Notes: generated by a model from the letters alone, not told the origin. A stretch of DNA of 64,000 nt from SAR324 cluster bacterium (GCA_015232315.1 JADFZZ010000004.1:259644-323643); one strand, 5' to 3'; shown: positions 18,628 through 28,945, counted from the first letter of the stretch. A program made the numbers and translations.

Positions 18628-19452
18628 TTATCGTGGAATTTTCTGATAAATCGCGGGGGCAACATACCGATAGGGGCATTTGTCCTTGTCCAGATTTTCT
18701 GTTTGTCCGATGAACAGAAAACCATAGTCCTCTGTAACCTCATAAAAACGCTGTACCAATGCTGTGATTGTCGCACGATCGAAGTAAATCATGACATTCC
18801 GGCAAAAAATGGCATAAAATTTAGATTTAAACACAAATTTGGGGCGGATCAGATTATAGTTGCTGAAGTGAATCAGTTGTTTCAGTTGAGGACGAACTTG
18901 CCATTTTGTTTTATCCAATGCCTGAAAATAGTTTGTTTTATATATCGGGGGAACATTTTTCATCCGGTCGCCGGTATAGATCCCCTTATGCGCTTCCTGG
19001 AGTTTTTCACTATCAATGTCTGTTGCCAGAATACCAATGTCCCATCTTGGTGTGGTTTTTGCCAAAAATTCTTTCAACAACATTGCCAGCGTATAGGCTT
19101 CTTCTCCTGAAGAACAGGCGGCGGACCATATATGCAGATCATTGGTGTCTTCAGTAATATCCCGTGATTTTTTTTGAGGCAGAACATGATTCATCAGATA
19201 ATCAAAATGCTCGTGTTCTCTGAAAAAATAACTGTAATTGGTTGTGATCTGGTTGATGAATTGTTGTAAGCGCTTTCCCTCAGTGTCAGCACGCAGCCAG
19301 GCGTGATATTCACCAAAATCCTTGAGTCCCAATGATTGCACCAGGAATTGAAGACGATTGGATAAAAGTGATTTTTTATCCTCAGTCAGATAAATTCCAC
19401 ACTTTTCATAAGCCAATTGGGCGATTTGCTGGAAATGCTGGTCATTCATCAT
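18628..19452 (-). CDS. cheR: CheR chemoreceptor methyltransferase
   Basis: The 274-residue product has an N-terminal helical domain and a SAM-binding domain with WSAACSSGEEAYTLAM (~105-120) and the family hallmark CRNVMIYFD (~220). It transfers methyl groups from SAM to receptor glutamates in opposition to CheB, which follows 37 bases later. No TPR extension is present. A 150-base gap with a long inverted repeat separates it from the upstream receptor gene. Confidence 0.95.
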   Translation of the reverse strand: MMNDQHFQQIAQLAYEKCGIYLTEDKKSLLSNRLQFLVQSLGLKDFGEYHAWLRADTEGKRLQQFINQITTNYSYFFREHEHFDYLMNHVLPQKKSRDITEDTNDLHIWSAACSSGEEAYTLAMLLKEFLAKTTPRWDIGILATDIDSEKLQEAHKGIYTGDRMKNVPPIYKTNYFQALDKTKWQVRPQLKQLIHFSNYNLIRPKFVFKSKFYAIFCRNVMIYFDRATITALVQRFYEVTEDYGFLFIGQTENLDKDKCPYRYVAPAIYQKIPR

Positions 19453-19506
19453 AGAGTAAATCAGGTGTAACTGTTTCAGTTAAAAGAAGAGGCCAGGTGT
19501 AGCGTT

Positions 19507-19586
19507 CAGGCTCTATGGTCATGCCCCTGTTGTTGATGAATTCACCGCGTTATTATTTTTAGAGCATTTGTGATTCATAGAGCCTG
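19507..19586. promoter_or_regulatory. 11-bp inverted repeat in the receptor-cheR gap
   Basis: CAGGCTCTATG at 19507-19517 is perfectly complementary to CATAGAGCCTG at 19576-19586, enclosing 58 bases. It lies within the chemosensory operon between a receptor and cheR, so it could form an RNA structure that tunes expression across the largest internal gap, or be an operator. There is no terminal T-run. Confidence 0.4.
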
Positions 19587-19602
19587 TCAACCGTACAGAA
19601 AA

Positions 19603-21450
19603 TTAGAATTTCCCAGTGTCCTCATCCCCGAACGAAATAAGATCTTCGCCACTCACTTCATCAGAATGTTTGTGTTTGTGTTCCACGTGAGGGGTGGAAT
19701 AAACTGCTTTTTTGATATGCGGAGCATGGGTGATCTGATGACTTTTGCGCATCGGCAGGGTTTTGGTCTGTGCGGGAGGAGGATTCATGACACTGTTTTT
19801 CAGTTGAAAACGGAAGACCAGCTCTTTGAGATGCTGGGATTGGCCTGTTAATTCCTCACTGGCCGCCGCTGTTTGTTCTGCGACCTGAGCGTTTTGCTGA
19901 ACCACCTGGTTCAGTTGGTTCAGGCCCGTATTGATTTCACGAACGCCACGTGCCTGTTCATTGCTGGCGGTTGCGATTTCATTCACCAGATCTGTCACTT
20001 TGGTGGAGGAGTTGACAATCTCTTTCAGGGAAGAGGCGGTTTCATCCGCCATTTTCGCGCCGGATTCAACTTTTTTTACTGAATCATTGATCATGACAGT
20101 GGTTTCCTTAGCCGCCTGAGCACTGCGTTGAGCCAGATTTCGGACTTCTTCCGCGACAACAGCGAAACCCTTTCCATGCACACCGGCACGTGCGGCTTCG
20201 ACCGCCGCGTTGATTGCCAACACATTGGTCTGAAACGCGATTTCGTCAATGGTTTTGATGATGTGGGCAATGTTGGTGGAGGAATTATTGATTTCTTTCA
20301 TGGCTTCCAGCATTTTTTGCATCTGACGATCACCCTGTTCCGCGCGACGTCTGGCGTCTATCGCGATCTGATTTGCCTGATTCGCGTTTTCAGCGTTGGA
20401 TTTGGTTTGGGAGTTCATTTCTTCCATGGAAGAAGAAATCTGTTCCAGTGACGCGGATTGTTCAGTGGCTCCCTGAGAAATAATCTGACTGGATTCTGAG
20501 ACCTGATGGGCTCCAATGGATAATTGATCCGCAGAGGTGATCACCTGGTGGAGTGTTTCATTAAGGCTTGTAGTCATTTCCTGAATAGCGATCCCCAGAA
20601 CATCCTTATCTGAAGCCAATTGTGTTTCAGCGCTCAAATCCCCTTTGGCAATGCGTTGAGCCACTTTGGTTTTGGCGCTGATGGCATCGACCATGTGCTG
20701 GAAGGATCGTCCCAAATCGCCAAATTCATCTTTGCGGACAGTATCCACCTCAATCTGTAATTCACCATTTGAGAGGGTTTCTGAACCTTTTTTGATGGCG
20801 GAAATCGCTCCAAGAATCGTGCGTGATAAAAAAAACATGATAACCACACCTAGCGCAAAAGCAAAAACGCCAGCACTGAGCAAAGTAATTTTAATGGTGT
20901 GGATCGAACTTGAAATCAGTTCCATGTTGAGCGTGGCTTCGTCAGACTGTTCTGTTTTTAACTGAACCACTTTTTGTTTGATCGAGGCGGCATCCGCATC
21001 AAATGTTTCCATAATGTGGTTCCCCGCGTCTAAGCCCTGATTGATATAGGCCGCTGTCATTTTTTTCCCGCTTTCATAGAACTGGTCAAAGGCCTGTGCC
21101 ATGGCTTCCATGTTCTTTAACTGTGGCAGATTATTTTCTTTGGAATACATTTCACGAAATTGGGAGAGCCTTCGTTTGAAATTCTGGGCCGCAACCTCAG
21201 CATCTCTCAGTCCATCTTTATTATGACTGGCTGATACGTCTGTAAGCCACTGCTGGACGTTTGTTACATTAGTGTCCATCTCTCCGGCGAGTAGTGCAAA
21301 GGGCACACTTTCATGCTTGACCCTGGAGGATAATTGTTCAACTTCATTAAGCATCCACAGACCACCCAGACCCGCAATTCCGAACAGCGCGACAATCGCA
21401 AAAAAACTCACACTCAATTGTAAAGAAATTTTCATATTTTTGAATGACAT
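19603..21450 (-). CDS. Methyl-accepting chemotaxis protein (4HB-type sensor, HAMP)
   Basis: I placed the start at ATG 21450 because GGAGG lies six bases upstream; the frame extends further without support. The 615-residue product has a membrane helix (~10-32), a helical periplasmic bundle (~35-185) with low conservation typical of 4HB sensors, a second helix (~190-212), HAMP, and a long cytoplasmic coiled coil. The conserved hairpin tip reads [23 protein letters not shown] in the usual form, split by the standard turn. There is no C-terminal CheR-tethering pentapeptide; the tail is His- and acid-rich. It signals to CheA/CheW encoded just upstream in the transcript. Confidence 0.92.
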   Translation of the reverse strand: MSFKNMKISLQLSVSFFAIVALFGIAGLGGLWMLNEVEQLSSRVKHESVPFALLAGEMDTNVTNVQQWLTDVSASHNKDGLRDAEVAAQNFKRRLSQFREMYSKENNLPQLKNMEAMAQAFDQFYESGKKMTAAYINQGLDAGNHIMETFDADAASIKQKVVQLKTEQSDEATLNMELISSSIHTIKITLLSAGVFAFALGVVIMFFLSRTILGAISAIKKGSETLSNGELQIEVDTVRKDEFGDLGRSFQHMVDAISAKTKVAQRIAKGDLSAETQLASDKDVLGIAIQEMTTSLNETLHQVITSADQLSIGAHQVSESSQIISQGATEQSASLEQISSSMEEMNSQTKSNAENANQANQIAIDARRRAEQGDRQMQKMLEAMKEINNSSTNIAHIIKTIDEIAFQTNVLAINAAVEAARAGVHGKGFAVVAEEVRNLAQRSAQAAKETTVMINDSVKKVESGAKMADETASSLKEIVNSSTKVTDLVNEIATASNEQARGVREINTGLNQLNQVVQQNAQVAEQTAAASEELTGQSQHLKELVFRFQLKNSVMNPPPAQTKTLPMRKSHQITHAPHIKKAVYSTPHVEHKHKHSDEVSGEDLISFGDEDTGKF

Positions 21451-21520
21451 TGGAACCTCCGAATATAAGTTAAAAGAACAGGCGAGTTTGAAAGGGAGAC
21501 GTTGGCTTACCATTTGTTGA

Positions 21521-22048
21521 TCACGCCACGGAACCCATTTTTTCCAGGATCTGGATTTCTTCAGGAATCAGAAGATTATCCACATTGATCAGGATATAGA
21601 CCTGATCTTTGGTTTTCCCCATACCGGCAATAAAACGGCTTTGCCCTGAATTCTCCAGATCAGGAGCCGGGTCAATTTCGGTTTTTGGAATACTCACAAC
21701 ACCCGACACAGTATCCGTAATCAGTCCGGTCATAACGCCCCTGATACTGACGACCACAAAGCAGGTCCGGTCATTGTATTCAATTTCATCCATCCGAAAG
21801 CGTAACCGCAGATCAATGACCGGAATCACTTTTCCCCGGAGATTGATCACACCTTTGGTATAAGCGGGCATATGTGGAACTTTGGTAATGCGTGTGTTGG
21901 TATTCCGGATGACAACTTCAAGCACATGATGAATATCAATGCCATACAAACTTTCTCCCAGTGGGAAACTAAGGTATTTACTGTCGGTTTCATCTACGTC
22001 ATCGTTTTCCTGATTCAGCAATGAATCATCCATCTGTCCTTCGTCCAT
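21521..22048 (-). CDS. cheW: CheW adaptor protein
   Basis: The 175-residue product has a single CheW domain (~25-165), with conserved [10 protein letters not shown] and a [15 protein letters not shown] core. An acidic N-terminal extension of about 20 residues precedes it. It links receptors to CheA. GGAGG lies six bases before the ATG. It is located between cheA (64 bases upstream) and the 4HB receptor gene. Confidence 0.95.
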   Translation of the reverse strand: MDEGQMDDSLLNQENDDVDETDSKYLSFPLGESLYGIDIHHVLEVVIRNTNTRITKVPHMPAYTKGVINLRGKVIPVIDLRLRFRMDEIEYNDRTCFVVVSIRGVMTGLITDTVSGVVSIPKTEIDPAPDLENSGQSRFIAGMGKTKDQVYILINVDNLLIPEEIQILEKMGSVA

Positions 22049-22112
22049 ATTCCTCCATTATTGTTTTATAATTCCAAGACGCCTCAGAAAATCGTGGTTT
22101 TTTCTCCAGCCA

Positions 22113-24671
22113 TCAGTTGCTGGAATGACTTCCCATGCTTGACATATCCAGAATCAACCCTACCTGCCCATCACCAAGAATCGTACAACCCGCAAGATAG
22201 GGAATTTCTGTCATTGATGGTGGTAAGGTTTTTACTACAATTTGCTGCTGTCCGACAATGGCGTCCACAAACAAACAAAACGCGCGTTCAGATGATTCAA
22301 TCACGAGCAACATTCCTCCGGTCAAATCCTGAATCCCGGTTTCTATCTGATACAAACGATGCAGTCGGATAACAGGCAATAACCGGTTTCGGATTCTAAG
22401 CATCTCTGATCCGTCTGGTGTAAGAAAGATATTCGCAGCCTTGGGTTGCAGGGATTCCTTGATGGAAATGGTGGGTAACACATAGGACACCTCGCCCACA
22501 TTCACCAGCAAGCCGTCAATAATACTCAGTGTCAGTGGCACTTTTAAGGTGAAGAGGGTGCCCTTGCCTTGCTGGGTCGCGATATGAATACTGCCACGTA
22601 ATTTTTCAATGTTCTTCTTGACAACATCCATTCCCACACCACGTCCTGAAAACGCGGTAACTTCTGTGTTTGTGGAAAAACCGGGTTCCAGAATCATCTT
22701 CCATAGTTCATGATCAGGCAGATTGGCATCCGGCCCAATCAGATTCTGTTCACGGGCTTTTGCCAGGATTTTTTCCCGGTTCAGTCCCTTCCCATCATCC
22801 TGAATGGTGATCCAAAGTTCATTTCCCACATAGCGAGCTTCCAGAACAATGATGCCCTTATCCGGTTTTTTGGCTGTTTTCCGGCCTTCCTTGTCTTCAA
22901 TACCATGATCAATGGCATTACGAATGAGATGCAACAACGGATCGCTTACCTGTTCAATCAGGCTTTTATCAACTTCAGTTTCTTCTCCCTTCAATACCAG
23001 TTCTACCTGTTTATTGAGTTTTTTGGACGCGTCATGCACAACCCGAATCATTTTGCGGAACACGCTGGCCACAGGGATCATTCTCAGTGACATGGCTATT
23101 TCCTGAAGTTCACGCATATTGCGATGCATCTGGCCTGATACGGATTTCAGTTCTTGTGTGTCGATATAATCCTTATCAAGACGTTGCGCCATCATGGAGT
23201 CTGATATGACCAACTCCCCCACCAGATCAATCAGATGATCCAGTTTATCCAGACTCACCCGAATATCAGAAAGTTGTGGGGTGCCTGCCGGAACATCCGT
23301 TTTAGCGGCTGGCGTTGAGGTCGCGGATTTTGCCTTTTCTATTGCGGGAGTCGCGGGTATCTGGGGCTGAGGAACTGGTTTGGATGCATTCTGAGAAGAA
23401 GCCGGTGTCGTGACAGAAACTGCTGTTGGTGATGCGGGAATTTGAACAGACGGGATCTCCTTGGCTTTTTTATTGGCGGGAATCAGCTTATCCAGAAGAT
23501 TCATGCATTGTTCAAACTTGTTTGTATCTATTTCCTGTCCTGAGGCAATTGCTCCGGATCCATCACGCAAAACATCAATTGTTTCCAATACAGGATTCAT
23601 CACATCACTGTTGATGGACAGCGTTCCATCCTGTAACATCTCCAGCACACTTTCAGCCTTGTGGCTGAGACGTTCAACATGCGCCATCCCCAGAAATCCG
23701 GCATTGCCTTTGATGGTGTGAAAACTGCGTTTTGCGGAATTCAGGAATTCCCCTTTATCGACATCCTCTCCCAGTTTATCCAGAACCAGAAACACACCTT
23801 CGATGGTTTCCAGATGTTCAAGAATATCACTGATGAACAGTTGTATCCGCTCAGGATTTTGTACGGAGCCTGTTGAAAGTGTTGCCGGTTTTGTTATTTC
23901 AGTCGGAGACTGTACATCGGCCTTTTTCGGATCTGGTTTTATATCTGGTGACGCTGTGGATTTTGCGGGTGGAAGTGAATCCTGAGGTGGCAGATCAAAC
24001 AGGGACAAGGGATCCAATTCAACATACAAATTTTCAGACGCGACATGAGGCTCCGAAGCCGGTTCCATTTTTAAAGTCGCATAGCGTTTCAGTTCATAGA
24101 GAATCAGGGTTGCTTCTTCTACGATATTTTCACTTTCAAACAGTGGTAGATATTTACTCATCAAACTTTCCAGCAGACTGCCCCCTTGGGAAAGAACTTC
24201 CTGGATGGAGAGAGTCGGTTTCCATTCTTCATGCTTTACAGGTTGAGTGATTTCGCCCTTCTGGGAAAGCTCAATCATGATATCCAGAGCGTCCAGATGC
24301 TGGCTGATCTCAGGTTCAAAAGCCCGGTCATTTCCTGTTGATTCTACATGATTGAGCAGGTTGTTGACCAGGTCACAGCTTTTTACCAGAATTTCTGAAA
24401 ACCCATATTGCCATTTGTCAGGATTCACCCTGACTTCCTGCAACAGGGTTTCTGTTCGATGGGTGAGTTTTTCAATGTTGTGAAATCCCAGGAAGCCGGC
24501 ACTTCCCTTCAGACTGTGGAACGGACGGAAAATCAGATTGATGATGTCCTGAAGCTCGTGAGCATCTGAAATTCCTTCCATATGAATCAATGCGGGTTCC
24601 ACCGTTTCAATGGTTTCCTGACTTTCGGTGACAAAGTCTATGATCAGTTGCTGATCTTCATTGAATGTCAT
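22113..24671 (-). CDS. cheA: CheA sensor kinase with two Hpt domains
   Basis: I chose the ATG at 24671, with AAGG and GAGG just upstream; a TTG start at 24686 is possible. The 852-residue product has two P1 Hpt domains, each with a phospho-acceptor His (FHSLKG, His ~52; FHTIKG further on), separated by a Pro-rich linker. P3 dimerisation (LVGELVI) follows, then a full P4 kinase core (RNAIDHGIE, QDDGKGL, GRGVGMDVV) and a CheW-like P5. It autophosphorylates in trans and donates to CheB and to outputs not identified here. The first 14 bases overlap the upstream 185-aa gene, showing translational coupling. Confidence 0.95.
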   Translation of the reverse strand: MTFNEDQQLIIDFVTESQETIETVEPALIHMEGISDAHELQDIINLIFRPFHSLKGSAGFLGFHNIEKLTHRTETLLQEVRVNPDKWQYGFSEILVKSCDLVNNLLNHVESTGNDRAFEPEISQHLDALDIMIELSQKGEITQPVKHEEWKPTLSIQEVLSQGGSLLESLMSKYLPLFESENIVEEATLILYELKRYATLKMEPASEPHVASENLYVELDPLSLFDLPPQDSLPPAKSTASPDIKPDPKKADVQSPTEITKPATLSTGSVQNPERIQLFISDILEHLETIEGVFLVLDKLGEDVDKGEFLNSAKRSFHTIKGNAGFLGMAHVERLSHKAESVLEMLQDGTLSINSDVMNPVLETIDVLRDGSGAIASGQEIDTNKFEQCMNLLDKLIPANKKAKEIPSVQIPASPTAVSVTTPASSQNASKPVPQPQIPATPAIEKAKSATSTPAAKTDVPAGTPQLSDIRVSLDKLDHLIDLVGELVISDSMMAQRLDKDYIDTQELKSVSGQMHRNMRELQEIAMSLRMIPVASVFRKMIRVVHDASKKLNKQVELVLKGEETEVDKSLIEQVSDPLLHLIRNAIDHGIEDKEGRKTAKKPDKGIIVLEARYVGNELWITIQDDGKGLNREKILAKAREQNLIGPDANLPDHELWKMILEPGFSTNTEVTAFSGRGVGMDVVKKNIEKLRGSIHIATQQGKGTLFTLKVPLTLSIIDGLLVNVGEVSYVLPTISIKESLQPKAANIFLTPDGSEMLRIRNRLLPVIRLHRLYQIETGIQDLTGGMLLVIESSERAFCLFVDAIVGQQQIVVKTLPPSMTEIPYLAGCTILGDGQVGLILDMSSMGSHSSN

Positions 24672-25215
24672 TCCTTGTCCTCGCAATAAGGTTAGACAAG
24701 GCTTTCAGGCTTTCTTCCCTGTTTTTCCCGGCATATCGTGTTAAAAATTTTTCCATGAGGTGTTTCAGGCTGTTGATCACATCGTTCAGATTGATCAGAT
24801 CAAGCGCGTTCAACTCAGGGCGCAAATAGCAGTTGGCGATGATCAGCATGCCTTCAACCTGGTGCATGGCGTCCAATGTCAAGGGGTTGTCCTTCCAACC
24901 GGGTTCAGTGATAAAATCACGAATTTCCGTACAGAGGAAACTCACGATGGTGGGGCCTTTCCATGCGCCAATAAAACGTAAAAGTTCATCCAGACGGTAA
25001 CTTATTTTCGTGACATGTTGCTGAACCTTTATTTTCTGTGCCCAGTCCGCTCCTGATTCCCGCATGCTATGGCACAGATACATCCAGGAATGTTCCAGGT
25101 CATTCATGTGATAGGTGAGTTCCTGCAGCAAAACGGTTTCAGCGTTAAGGCCGCGCTCTATTTCAAATCGATAACCTGCCTTGTTGCTCAGAATGACATC
25201 AGAAAAACTCGGCAT
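24658..25215 (-). CDS. Unknown protein within the chemosensory operon
   Basis: The 185-residue, mainly helical product has no signal peptide, membrane segment or motif I recognise. It starts three bases after the stop of the first receptor gene, with GGGAGTG upstream of its ATG, and its end overlaps the start of cheA by 14 bases. That tight placement argues it is a genuine member of the pathway. The helical composition and several Leu-rich heptads would fit a four-helix bundle, for example an Hpt-like, CheZ-like or adaptor role, but no phospho-acceptor motif is visible and this is speculation. Confidence 0.75.
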   Translation of the reverse strand: MPSFSDVILSNKAGYRFEIERGLNAETVLLQELTYHMNDLEHSWMYLCHSMRESGADWAQKIKVQQHVTKISYRLDELLRFIGAWKGPTIVSFLCTEIRDFITEPGWKDNPLTLDAMHQVEGMLIIANCYLRPELNALDLINLNDVINSLKHLMEKFLTRYAGKNREESLKALSNLIARTRNDIQ

Positions 25216-25218
25216 ATT

Positions 25219-27342
25219 TTACACTCCCTTGATCAACGCATGAGACGATTGTTTGAGTCTGAATCGAGTTAAAATCTGCTTGAGTTGATGCACCGATTCA
25301 TCAAGATCGGCTGCTGCTGCGGCACTTTCTTCAACGATCACAGAATTGTTGCTGGTCGTGTGTTCAATCTGATTGAGACCAAGGTTAATCTGCTTCACTC
25401 CCGCGGCTTGCTCCTTACTTGCCACAGAAACTTCCGCCATCAGATCACTCATTTTTGAAACCCCCTGAACAATCTCTTCCAGAGATTTTGCTGTTTCCTG
25501 AACAATTTCAATCCCCTGACGCACTTTTTTATTTGAATCATCAATCAGATTTGTGGACTCTCGCGCAGCTTGAGCACTACGTCCCGCCAGATCACGAACT
25601 TCATCGGCTACGACAGCAAAACCTTTGCCAAAACGTCCGGCACGCGCGGCTTCCACCGCCGCATTCAACGCCAGAATGTTGGTATGGAAGGAGATTTCAT
25701 CAATCACTCTGATAATCTGGGAGATGTTGGAACTTGCCTGGTCAATTTCATCCATGGAGTGAATCATGGTTCGCATGCTGGCATCACCCCTGTCTGCTGC
25801 TTTTCTGACTGAAACACCCAACTGGTTGGCCCAATTCAGATTCTCGGAATTCTGTTGAATCTGATGCAGGATGGTCGTGCTTGACGCACCAATTTCCTTG
25901 ACCGCGCTGGCTTGTTCCGTGGCCCCCATTGACAACCGTTGACTGTCTTCAGCAACGGTCCGGGATAATTCCGCGATGGTCTCGGCAATATCAATCACCT
26001 CATGCATGGTACTGTTCAGATTCACATTCATGGTCTGCAACGCTTTTCCTAAAACATCCTGTGGTGATGAAAGCAACGCCTCTGAAGAAAAATCGCCATG
26101 ACTGATTGTTTCAGCCAATTTTACTTTTATTTTCAGGGACTCCAGCATTTTTTTTGTCGCGCCTAACAATTGTCCCACTTCATCCTTAGGAAATTCTGCT
26201 GGCAGAACAACATCCAGTTTTCCGGTCGAGACTTGTTCCAGTACGGTTGTAAGCTGAACCAGTGGTTGCGTGATTTTTTGAGAAATCCACAAAATAACCA
26301 GTGTCGCGACCACCAGCATTCCCAGCAACATTAGCAGGATGGCAATTTTAAGTTCACTCAGCGAAACACTTCCTTCGAGTAACATCTCATACGGTTTGAT
26401 CTGCGCGACACTCCAGCCAAACGTAGGCAGAGGTTGATATACCACATAATAGGTGATTCCATTTTCTGAATAGGTCCCTTTCCCGATTTTTCCGGATTTC
26501 ATATCAACAAGAATATTCCTGAAGTCAGAATTTTTGCTGATCGAATCCACCGAAGGAAAATAATCTTCGATTTTATGTTCATCATCAACAGTTGTTCCAG
26601 GATTCAGATCAATGGAAATATCTTGATGGCTGTCGGCGATGATCCTGTTTTCAGGGTCCAGTACAAAAGTTCTTTCGGGTGTGTCGTGTCCAATAATTTC
26701 CTGAAAAAAGGCCACAGGAATTTCAAAATGAAAAAAGGCGGGTTTGGAGCCATCATCCAGGATAATAGGGGTGGTATAAGCAAACACCCATTTTTTATAG
26801 TCCGCGGACATATACGGATAGGCGATATGAACTTCTTCATTTTTTAAATTAAAACTCGGTTCAAAAAAAGGTGCCTCATTTTCTTCACTGGAAAAATCAT
26901 CATCCGGGGCGATTTCACGGAGAGTCAGACGTGAATGCTCCTGACCAGTCCGGTCAATCAAACAGGTTTCAACGACTGGAAAACGACTCTGGATATACAT
27001 AATCCATGCGTCCAGTTTGTTTTTTAAAGCACGTTGAGCTTCAGTGAACTGAATCACCTGATTACCATCCTGTTCCTCATACCTGTTTCCAGCCCTGGTT
27101 TCAGGAAGATCAAAATACTCCTTGAATACAGGATATTGCACTGTCAGCACCAGGTCACTCTTCGCTTTATCGTGGAACACCTTGAGTTGGGATTCTTTCT
27201 GACGCAAATCATTCTCCATTGTGCGTAACGCATTGGCAATGATGGCGTTCTCTGTGATTTTGAATTCAATAAGGACACTGCCTCCCAATGTGAGACAGAG
27301 CAATCCAAGAAACGCGGTCAAAAATTTATATTTGATCTTCAT
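25219..27342 (-). CDS. Methyl-accepting chemotaxis protein with periplasmic double Cache sensor
   Basis: The 707-residue product is the first gene of the chemosensory operon, with GAGG upstream of its ATG. It has membrane helix 1 (~8-28), a large dCache-like sensor (~35-345), helix 2 (~352-375), HAMP and a cytoplasmic signalling domain whose tip reads [23 protein letters not shown] in the standard form split at the turn. Note His where most receptors have Gln. There is no CheR pentapeptide at the C-terminus. The sensor is paralogous to the secreted protein at 14327-15208, suggesting a shared ligand class. Confidence 0.93.
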   Translation of the reverse strand: MKIKYKFLTAFLGLLCLTLGGSVLIEFKITENAIIANALRTMENDLRQKESQLKVFHDKAKSDLVLTVQYPVFKEYFDLPETRAGNRYEEQDGNQVIQFTEAQRALKNKLDAWIMYIQSRFPVVETCLIDRTGQEHSRLTLREIAPDDDFSSEENEAPFFEPSFNLKNEEVHIAYPYMSADYKKWVFAYTTPIILDDGSKPAFFHFEIPVAFFQEIIGHDTPERTFVLDPENRIIADSHQDISIDLNPGTTVDDEHKIEDYFPSVDSISKNSDFRNILVDMKSGKIGKGTYSENGITYYVVYQPLPTFGWSVAQIKPYEMLLEGSVSLSELKIAILLMLLGMLVVATLVILWISQKITQPLVQLTTVLEQVSTGKLDVVLPAEFPKDEVGQLLGATKKMLESLKIKVKLAETISHGDFSSEALLSSPQDVLGKALQTMNVNLNSTMHEVIDIAETIAELSRTVAEDSQRLSMGATEQASAVKEIGASSTTILHQIQQNSENLNWANQLGVSVRKAADRGDASMRTMIHSMDEIDQASSNISQIIRVIDEISFHTNILALNAAVEAARAGRFGKGFAVVADEVRDLAGRSAQAARESTNLIDDSNKKVRQGIEIVQETAKSLEEIVQGVSKMSDLMAEVSVASKEQAAGVKQINLGLNQIEHTTSNNSVIVEESAAAAADLDESVHQLKQILTRFRLKQSSHALIKGV

Positions 27343-27659
27343 TTTTCCTCATAAAATGTTACTTGAAGAGAAAACAGGAATCCCTAAAAAAACAATCAAC
27401 TATTATTCCTGCATGTCCAGATTTTTTCAGAGAGGGGGATTTACTTTTAAAAATTGCTTAACAATTTTTTATCAGGGCGTGTCTCTCCTGTAGCACACCA
27501 ACTCCGTTTGCTCAATGATTTTTCCTGATTGGCCTGTTTAACTTTGGTAATCATGCAACAGAACCGGAGAGAGGGGGATCCTGGGTGTTCATTAATCTCT
27601 CCGAAGAAAGGAAAAGAGGGTAACGTAATAGAAATAATTGAGGAGTAGTTACAAAGACC
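27343..27659. other. Gap: chemosensory promoter region and terminator of the cupredoxin genes
   Basis: This 317-base gap lies upstream of the chemosensory operon and downstream of the cupredoxin genes, all on the minus strand. It holds one AT-rich hairpin (27449-27469) and must contain the operon promoter. No clear sigma-factor site can be named by eye. Confidence 0.4.
27449..27469 (-). terminator. AT-rich bidirectional hairpin terminator
   Basis: AAAAATTG (27449-27456) pairs with CAATTTTT (27462-27469) around a 5-base loop. Symmetry gives a T-run on either strand. It lies downstream of the minus-strand cupredoxin genes, which it would terminate. Confidence 0.5.
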
Positions 27660-28316
27660 TTAATAATTCAGTTTATCCTTTTTTTCACGTCCTTTGCGGG
27701 TGGGAATTTTGCTTGACGGGGTGTCTTTACTGAATTGAAATTCACGGGGACCGGTAATGGTATTTCCCTGAATGTTGATTTTATCAATTTGAGGAGGGGT
27801 TGTTGTCAAATTATGGCGAACCTCGACCTGATAAACACCATCCGGAACATTCTTGATGCTGAAATTATATTGTTCATCCAGATAGGTGTAAAATGGGGTG
27901 TTGACGACCCAGACAGCCATATACATGTTTTGGTGGATGTTGCAAAATACCTCCACAACACCCACTTCATTGAATTTTACAATCGGTTCATCACCTTCAT
28001 CCAGCAATCCCAGATCAAATCGCCTGATTTTGCTCATGGACCAGGCATTATGTTTTACCTCATCGTCATTTGAAAAATTGACGGAACTGCCCTGGGGGAC
28101 AATCAGTAATGGCGGACGAAATATTTTCCCTTTCTGGGATATGGCAATGGATTGCGGTGTGACAGATGTATTTTTTTCTGGAACTAAAACAATGCCAAAA
28201 TCCTGATAGGCATATTCTGTTATGATCTTTCCAGTGTAATCCGCGGCATACAAAGATGTGAATATTCCGGCCTGTAATAACGCAATTGTCAGAAATATTT
28301 TAATATTCATCCGCAT
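27660..28316 (-). CDS. Exported cupredoxin-like copper protein
   Basis: The 218-residue product has a signal peptide (cleavage near SLYAA, ~25). A plastocyanin-like domain (~60-150) shows a type-1 copper set: His in EVKHNAWSM, then Cys, His and Met in VEVFCNIHQNMYM. The C-terminal ~70 residues add a beta-rich extension and a basic tail. It is probably a periplasmic electron carrier or copper-binding protein of the methylamine-utilisation-like plastocyanin group. It starts next to the stop of the preceding cupredoxin gene, so the two are co-transcribed. A second Met two codons in could be the true start. Confidence 0.8.
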   Translation of the reverse strand: MRMNIKIFLTIALLQAGIFTSLYAADYTGKIITEYAYQDFGIVLVPEKNTSVTPQSIAISQKGKIFRPPLLIVPQGSSVNFSNDDEVKHNAWSMSKIRRFDLGLLDEGDEPIVKFNEVGVVEVFCNIHQNMYMAVWVVNTPFYTYLDEQYNFSIKNVPDGVYQVEVRHNLTTTPPQIDKINIQGNTITGPREFQFSKDTPSSKIPTRKGREKKDKLNY

Positions 28317-28317
28317 A

Positions 28318-28782
28318 TCATTTTATTGTATTGGGGTTAATGACAATCTGAACCTTTCCTCTCATTTCTTCATGTCCGGGAAGGTAACATGTGATATCAA
28401 AATTAGATCCGGGTTTTTTTGGTGTGAAATACCATTCAATATGGTTATCAGGAAATATAATGAACTTGCAAACTGAACCTTCAAACATTTCCGCAACAGG
28501 GTATTTCTCAAAGTCAAGAACGACAATTTTGTGAGTTGTTACAGAATCCTCCATATATTTTGAACAAAAAACATGCTTCAGTCTGCCGGAATTTTTCATG
28601 ACAAGTTTATAAAGTTTTTCTGTTTCAAAAACGAGAAGATCAGGACTGTACACAAATTCATTATCCGTCGTGCTGACACTGAGATCAACAGGGATAGCAT
28701 TCATATAATCGATTTTTTCAGAGGCTTCGATTCCGGGATGTATCAAAAATATTAAAACAATTAATCCAAAAATATATTTCAT
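28318..28782 (-). CDS. Exported cupredoxin (azurin-like copper site)
   Basis: The 154-residue product has a signal peptide (to ~20). The cupredoxin fold carries candidate copper ligands: His in RLKHVFCS and the C-terminal loop CYLPGHEEMRG, which matches the Cys-x4-His-x2-Met spacing of small blue copper loops. An extra Cys in VFCS and a second in GSVCKF may form a disulphide. GAGG lies upstream of its ATG. It is followed at once by the larger cupredoxin gene, and a related protein lies upstream at 28946. Confidence 0.8.
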   Translation of the reverse strand: MKYIFGLIVLIFLIHPGIEASEKIDYMNAIPVDLSVSTTDNEFVYSPDLLVFETEKLYKLVMKNSGRLKHVFCSKYMEDSVTTHKIVVLDFEKYPVAEMFEGSVCKFIIFPDNHIEWYFTPKKPGSNFDITCYLPGHEEMRGKVQIVINPNTIK

Positions 28783-28945
28783 CTCATCCTCTTCAAGAAT
28801 ACGATTGTATGAATAGACTGAATTGTTGTTACATCAATCTGCAAAAACTTATGGATTAATATGCGAGAGCGAATCTCCTGCCGGTTGAAGTATTCCAGGT
28901 CATAGGAATAACAGGCAGGAGACGCGGGAGGAGTTTTTAAATTTT

